From JAWLGJ01 sp041685145 (GTDB taxonomy: Bacteria; Pseudomonadota; Alphaproteobacteria; Rhodospirillales; Magnetospirillaceae), in contig JAWLGJ010000053.1 of NCBI GenBank assembly GCA_041685145.1, forward strand, positions 1-18,419: a stretch of DNA of 18,419 nucleotides. The letters are read 5' to 3'. The notes under the pieces were generated by a model. The model saw only the letters and a list, made by a program, of their open reading frames with translations. It made no database searches and was not told the DNA's origin. Positions 14,816-18,419 of the stretch are shown here, in pieces. Within the stretch, counting starts at the first letter, position 1. Every line of letters begins with the position of its first letter. Made by a program: the position numbers and the translations under genes.

Positions 14816-14841
14816 GGGGCTGACCCGAATTCGGTAGCCCC
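14816..14841 (+). terminator. Imperfect palindrome after prmA (terminator or operator)
   Basis: GGGGCT (14816-14821) pairs with AGCCCC (14836-14841) around the perfect ten-base palindrome CCGAATTCGG (14825-14834), with small bulges between. It begins 17 bases past the prmA stop and 76 bases before dctP. It could end the uvrD-prmA transcript or be a dyad operator for dctP; no T run follows, so the operator option is open. Confidence 0.35.
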
Positions 14842-14873
14842 CCTGCCGCCTTGATTTCGCGCGCCGCCGCCGA

Positions 14874-14906
14874 CTTCTCCATAGCAGAGCAAGATGGAGA
14901 AGGAGG
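14874..14906 (+). promoter_or_regulatory. Leader hairpin abutting the dctP ribosome binding site
   Basis: CTTCTCCAT (14874-14882) pairs perfectly with ATGGAGAAG (14894-14902) over an 11-base loop. The 3' arm overlaps the first two bases of the Shine-Dalgarno AGGAGG (14901-14906), ten bases before the ATG. In the mRNA this stem could limit ribosome access; at DNA level it could instead be an operator. Confidence 0.45.
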
Positions 14907-14916
14907 AGACGCGACC

Positions 14917-16026
14917 ATGTATCACAGGCTGTTCACAAGCGGCGCCGCCGTCGCCGTTCTCGCCCTGGCGCCCGTGATGGCGCCGGCGCCCGCCGCCGCA
15001 CAGGAAAGCTGGAGCTTCGCCCTGGAGGAGATCGAGGGCAGCGTGCAGGACCGCTATGCGCAGCGTTTCGCCGAGCTGGTCGCCGAACGCAGCGGCGGCG
15101 AGGTGACGGTGCAGGTCTATCCCTACGGCGCCCTGGGCACCTCGGCCGACCTGACCGAGCTGACCAGCAACGGCACGCTGCAGTTCACCTTCGCCTCGCC
15201 GGGGCATCTGGCGACGATGGTTCCGGCGATGGGGGTGTTCAACCTGCCCTACATCCTCAGCCGCAACGACGAGGTCAACAAGCGCGTGCTGCACGAGGGC
15301 GAGACGGTGAACCAACTGCTCGCCGACGAACTGCGCGAACGGAACCTGGAACTCGTCACCATGTTCCCCGAGGGCGAGATGGTGTGGACGGCGAACCGGG
15401 AAATCCGCAGCCCGGAGGACTTCTCGGGCTTCAAGATGCGCACGATGGTCTCGCCGATCCTTACCGAGGCGTATCAGGCGATGGGGGCGAGCCCGACGCC
15501 GATGCCCTATGGCGAGGTCTATGGCGGCCTGCAACTCGGGCAGATCGACGGCCAGGTCAATCCCATCTTCGCCATCGAGGAGATGGGCTTCTACGAGGTG
15601 CAGGACTACCTGATCTTCGCCGGCCAGCAGGAGTTCACCACCAGCGTCGTCGCCCATCAGCCTTTCTACGAGGGGCTGTCCGACGAGCGCCGGCAGATGG
15701 TCGAGTCGATCACCGACGAACTCGCCGACTACATCTTCGAGGTCAAACGGGAGTTCGAGGAAGAGCGCTTGGCCGAAATCCAGGAGCGCAAGCCCGACAT
15801 CCAGATCATCCGCCTGAACGAGGAGGAGCGGGAACGCTTCCGCGAGGCGTCGATGCCGGCCCGCGACGCCTTCGTCGAACGCCTGTCCGGTGACATCGGC
15901 GGCGAGGTGCTCGATTCCCTCACCAGCGAGATCGCCGCGCTGGAGGAGGAGCTGGGGGCCGAGCCCGATGAGCCCGCCACCGCCGAGGCGCCCGCTGAGG
16001 AACCGGCGGAGGAGCCGACGGAATAG
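14917..16026 (+). CDS. dctP: TRAP transporter solute-binding protein, DctP type
   Basis: A 369-residue periplasmic receptor for a TRAP transporter. Signal peptide residues 1-28 (PAPAAA before QESWS). DctP hallmarks: R175 in SGFKMRTM, the arginine that salt-bridges the substrate carboxylate, and the YGEVYGGLQLGQIDGQ stretch starting at Y198 with N215. The ligand is probably an organic acid; its identity cannot be read. The last 27 residues are an acidic Ala/Pro/Glu tail (PAEEPAEEP), unusual for the family. The ATG at 14917 has AAGGAGG ten bases upstream; a longer in-frame start would extend through the Shine-Dalgarno. No dctQ or dctM membrane gene is nearby: the downstream gene is convergent and unrelated, so this is an orphan receptor in this window. 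Confidence 0.88.
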   Translation: MYHRLFTSGAAVAVLALAPVMAPAPAAAQESWSFALEEIEGSVQDRYAQRFAELVAERSGGEVTVQVYPYGALGTSADLTELTSNGTLQFTFASPGHLATMVPAMGVFNLPYILSRNDEVNKRVLHEGETVNQLLADELRERNLELVTMFPEGEMVWTANREIRSPEDFSGFKMRTMVSPILTEAYQAMGASPTPMPYGEVYGGLQLGQIDGQVNPIFAIEEMGFYEVQDYLIFAGQQEFTTSVVAHQPFYEGLSDERRQMVESITDELADYIFEVKREFEEERLAEIQERKPDIQIIRLNEEERERFREASMPARDAFVERLSGDIGGEVLDSLTSEIAALEEELGAEPDEPATAEAPAEEPAEEPTE

Positions 16027-16056
16027 CGCCGCCGGGGACCGCGCCGCGACCGCCCT

Positions 16057-16074
16057 CCGCCCCTGGCGGGGCGG
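16057..16074. terminator. Hairpin between convergent dctP and aminopeptidase P genes
   Basis: CCGCCCC (16057-16063) and GGGGCGG (16068-16074) form a seven-base GC stem with a TGGC loop in the 72-base convergent gap. It could act on both strands. The surrounding G-rich run contains no T tract. Confidence 0.4.
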
Positions 16075-16098
16075 GGGCGGGGGCGCGGAACGCCGCCG

Positions 16099-17892
16099 TC
16101 ACAACGGCCGCGTGGCCGCCTCCAGCCAGGCGAGGGAGTCGGGGTCCAGCAGCGGCCCGATGTCGTCGCGCACGCGGCGGTGATAGGCGTTCAGCCACGC
16201 CTTCTCGTCCTCGGTCAGCAGCGCCGGCTCGATCAGGGAGCGGTCGATCGGCGCCAGGGTCAGGGTTTCGAAGGCCAGCATGTCGCGTTCGTCGCCGTCC
16301 TGGTGGTCGGCGGTGACCGCCACCAGGCTTTCGATGCGGATGCCGAAGGCGCCCTCGCGGTAGTAGCCGGGCTCGTTCGAGACGATCATCCCCCGTTCCA
16401 GCGCCACCGTGTTGCCGGCCTTGGAAATGCGCTGCGGGCCCTCGTGGACGCCCAGATAGCTGCCGACGCCGTGGCCGGTGCCGTGGTCGTAGTCCAGGCC
16501 GTTCCGCCACAGGAACTGCCGCGCCAGCACGTCGAGCTGGCTGCCGGTGGTGCCCTTGGGGAAGCGCGCCGTTGCCAGGGCGATATGGCCCTTCAGCACC
16601 AGGGTAAAGGCGCGCCGTTCGGTTTCGCCAGGGGTGCCGACGGCGACGGTGCGGGTGACGTCGGTGGTGCCGTCGAGGTATTGCGCGCCGGAATCGACCA
16701 GATACAGGCTCCCCGGCTCCAGGCGGCGGTCGCTGTCGGGACCGCTGCGGTAGTGGACGACGGCGCCGTTGGCGCCGGCGGCGGAGATCGTGGGGAAGGA
16801 CAGGCCCCGGAACAGGTCGTTGCCGGCGCGCATCTCCGCCAGCGTCTCGGCGGCCTGCGTCTCGGTGATTCCGGCGGCGGCATTGCCGGCCAGCCAGGCA
16901 AGGAAGCGGCACAGGGCGGCGCCGTCGCGGCGGTGCGCGCGGCGGGCGCCTTCCAACTCCTCGGCGGTCTTGCGCGCCTTGGGCAGGGCGCAGGGGTCGG
17001 GGGCGCGTTCCAGCGTCGCGCCGGCGTCCTCCAGGCGCCGCGCCACCCAGTGCGAGGTAATGGCCGGATCGACGCGCACGCGCGCCCCGCGCCGCCCCAG
17101 CGCCGCCAGCGCCTCGCCGAAGGCGGCGGCGTCGTGAAGGCGCACGCGCGGGCCGAGGTGCTTCTCAAGCGCCGCGCTGCTCTTGGCGAGGTCGAGGAAC
17201 AGGTCGACGGCGGCGTCGGCGTGGATAATCGCCATGCACGACGGCAGCGGCGTGAAGGGGATGTCGCCGCCGCGGATATTCAACAGCCACGCGATGCTGT
17301 CGGGCGCCATCAGCACCGCCGCATCCTGGCGCTGCTCGGTCAGCAGCGCCGCGATGTCCTGCCGTTTCGCTTCCGAGGTGCGCCCGGCGCGCTCGGCGCC
17401 ATAGGGCTCCACCGCCGCCGTCGGCGGCGGCGGGCGGTCGTCGTCCCACACCGCGTCCAGGGGGTTCTCCTCACAGGCGACCAGGTCGGCGCCGGCGCGG
17501 CGACAGGCCTCGGCCAGACGGGCGGCGCCGTCGATGGTGTGCAGGCGGGAATCGAAACCCAGGCGCTGGCCCTCGCCCAGTTCCCGCGCCAGCCAGTCGT
17601 GCGGGGGCGTCTCGCCGATATGCAGCGGCGCGAACAGGGCGGGGTCTACCTCGCGGCGCACCTGCAAGGTATAGCGGCCGTCGGTGAAAATCGCCGCCTT
17701 CTCGGCCAGAACCACCGCCACCCCCGCCGATCCGGTAAAGCCGGTCAGCCAGGCGAGGCGCTCGGCGTGCGGGGGCACGAACTCGTTCTGGTGCTCGTCG
17801 GCCCGCGGCACCACGAAGCCATGCAGCCGCCGCCGCGCCAATTCGGCGCGCAGCGCCGCCAGGCGCCGGGCCGTCCCCTTCGATGTGTCCAT
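16099..17892 (-). CDS. Xaa-Pro aminopeptidase (M24B, large three-domain type)
   Basis: A 597-residue cytosolic metallopeptidase that removes an N-terminal residue preceding proline. The length and the two creatinase-like N-terminal domains (starting VPRADEHQNEFVPPHAERLAWLTGFTGSAG, split here as residues about 30-60) match the XPNPEP1-type aminopeptidase P rather than the shorter E. coli PepP. The dinuclear metal ligands are all present: D400 and D411 (VDSGAQYLDGTTD), H474 (GTGHGVG), E507 (NEPGYY) and E521 (RIES). The ATG at 17892 has GGAGGAGG immediately upstream; the in-frame start 51 bases earlier has no such site. No signal peptide is seen. It is convergent with dctP and divergent from the small orphan gene. 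Confidence 0.92.
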   Translation of the reverse strand: MDTSKGTARRLAALRAELARRRLHGFVVPRADEHQNEFVPPHAERLAWLTGFTGSAGVAVVLAEKAAIFTDGRYTLQVRREVDPALFAPLHIGETPPHDWLARELGEGQRLGFDSRLHTIDGAARLAEACRRAGADLVACEENPLDAVWDDDRPPPPTAAVEPYGAERAGRTSEAKRQDIAALLTEQRQDAAVLMAPDSIAWLLNIRGGDIPFTPLPSCMAIIHADAAVDLFLDLAKSSAALEKHLGPRVRLHDAAAFGEALAALGRRGARVRVDPAITSHWVARRLEDAGATLERAPDPCALPKARKTAEELEGARRAHRRDGAALCRFLAWLAGNAAAGITETQAAETLAEMRAGNDLFRGLSFPTISAAGANGAVVHYRSGPDSDRRLEPGSLYLVDSGAQYLDGTTDVTRTVAVGTPGETERRAFTLVLKGHIALATARFPKGTTGSQLDVLARQFLWRNGLDYDHGTGHGVGSYLGVHEGPQRISKAGNTVALERGMIVSNEPGYYREGAFGIRIESLVAVTADHQDGDERDMLAFETLTLAPIDRSLIEPALLTEDEKAWLNAYHRRVRDDIGPLLDPDSLAWLEAATRPL

Positions 17893-17978
17893 GCCTCCTC
17901 CGTTGGTTGCGGCTAAGGTATGCGCGCCACGCGCGCGGGGCAATGGAGCGTGCGGTGCAAAATGGCGCTGCCGCCGGC

Positions 17979-18002
17979 AAAGCCGCGCAGTGCGCGGGCT
18001 TT
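17979..18002. terminator. Strong hairpin in a divergent intergenic region
   Basis: AAAGCCGCGC (17979-17988) pairs with GCGCGGGCTTT (17992-18002) with one bulged G and an AGT loop, followed on the plus strand by AATT and on the minus strand by TTTGCC. It looks like an intrinsic terminator yet lies between two divergent genes, 87 bases before one start and 113 before the other. It may end a short leader or small RNA. Confidence 0.35.
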
Positions 18003-18114
18003 AATTCATGCGCTTGCCGAAATGCTGCGTTGCAAAAAAGGCTCTCACCCCGCGCCGGCGGTGGGGCTATCTTGCCGCCGACTTTTTCACGCCCTTTGTA
18101 CGAGGACCAGCACG

Positions 18115-18345
18115 ATGGCACGAGTGGACGAGCGGCCGGCGACGGACGGCTTCATGGGTTTGGCGGCGCTGACCGAGCAGGAGCGTATCCTGTTGGAGGC
18201 GCGACGGGCGCGGGCGCGGGTGCTGGCGGCGGGGATGGCGGCCGCCGGGCGGTATCTGGTCGCCTTCGGCCGCGATATCCTCCACGGTCTGGCGCGGCTG
18301 GAGCGGCGCGCCCTGCACGGCCTGCGCACCGGCCGCGCGCACTGA
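18115..18345 (+). CDS. Small basic helical protein of unknown function
   Basis: A 76-residue protein, Arg- and Ala-rich, with a predicted long amphipathic helical region from LTEQERILLEARRARARVL to the end (RALHGLRTGRAH). The ATG at 18115 has GAGGA eight bases upstream, which supports a real gene; the longer in-frame open frame from 17920 would run through the intergenic hairpin. No cysteine, signal peptide or known motif is recognised. It has the composition of small alphaproteobacterial nucleic-acid-binding or stress proteins, but the RDIGL-type signature of DUF1127 is absent, so no function is proposed. Confidence 0.6.
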   Translation: MARVDERPATDGFMGLAALTEQERILLEARRARARVLAAGMAAAGRYLVAFGRDILHGLARLERRALHGLRTGRAH

Positions 18346-18349
18346 GTTA

Positions 18350-18398
18350 GGGCGTGATCCGCTCACACGCGGTCGCGCCCAGCCGCCGTTGAGGCGGC
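18350..18398 (+). terminator. Tandem hairpins after the small gene
   Basis: The first hairpin pairs 18350-18362 with 18369-18380 (GGGCG-TGA-CCGC against GCGG-TCG-CGCCC, one bulged T, one G-U pair) over loop TCACAC, five bases past the stop codon. The second pairs GCCGCC (18382-18387) with GGCGGC (18393-18398) over GTTGA. No T tract follows; instead GCGAGCGGAGCGAGC occupies 18405-18419 to the window edge. Confidence 0.5.
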
Positions 18399-18419
18399 GG
18401 CCAAGCGAGCGGAGCGAGC

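Noticed and set aside
13858..15657. A 599-codon minus-strand open frame spanning prmA and dctP
   Set aside because: It crosses the prmA-dctP gap, is antisense to two well-supported genes and has biased composition.
16180..17916. A 578-codon open frame opposite the aminopeptidase gene
   Set aside because: Shadow of a gene whose five metal ligands are all identifiable on the other strand.
18115..18345. DUF1127-type small regulator with downstream CcsR-like RNAs
   Set aside because: The tandem hairpins suggested it, but the protein lacks the DUF1127 signature and the hairpin loops lack the CCUCCUCC-type motif of those RNAs.

Overview
The window is very GC-rich (codon third positions are nearly all G or C) and reads as chromosome of an alphaproteobacterium, probably Rhodospirillales-like. 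Supporting this are a Shemin-pathway 5-aminolevulinate synthase (hemA), a long alphaproteobacterial-style AsmA protein, a free-standing CULT (cereblon-type) protein whose ligand-cage spacing matches the Magnetospirillum protein MsCI4, and an orphan TRAP solute receptor. The taxonomic call is inference from gene content. No tRNA, rRNA, CRISPR array, insertion sequence or prophage was seen.

Layout. 1-1627, minus strand: the 5' end of hemA, with a candidate promoter and a near-consensus FNR/FnrL-type box, lies downstream of an Atg22/UMF1-like MFS transporter. 1851-5171, plus: a 1106-residue AsmA-family envelope protein, whose stop codon abuts that of a convergent DUF454 (YbaN) membrane protein (5172-5561, minus). 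5642-7577: an apparent iron-responsive segment. Two 19-bp boxes, identical at 16 of 19 positions and Fur-box-like, sit before a beta-barrel outer-membrane protein and before a bacterioferritin-associated ferredoxin (bfd). A CULT protein follows bfd closely. 7710-9053: a two-CBS-domain protein converges on a TPR protein, with a perfect stem containing both stop codons. 9215-14799, plus: an exported pentapeptide-repeat protein, a ClC-CBS chloride transport protein, a UvrD/PcrA helicase and PrmA. 14917-16026, plus: a TRAP receptor without permease genes nearby, with a leader hairpin against its ribosome binding site. 16099-17892, minus: a large M24B aminopeptidase P. 18115-18345, plus: a small basic orphan protein followed by tandem hairpins.

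Most of the window is ordinary core chromosome. The part most likely to hold something undescribed is 5562-7577, where Fur-like boxes, a porin-like protein, Bfd and a cereblon-type protein with an intact tri-tryptophan cage lie together. Second tier: the ClC protein has the external gating glutamate but valine at the internal proton-glutamate position, and the TRAP receptor leader can fold onto its Shine-Dalgarno sequence.

All functional calls come from reading motifs by eye, with no database search. Promoters and terminators are weaker than the coding calls and are scored accordingly.
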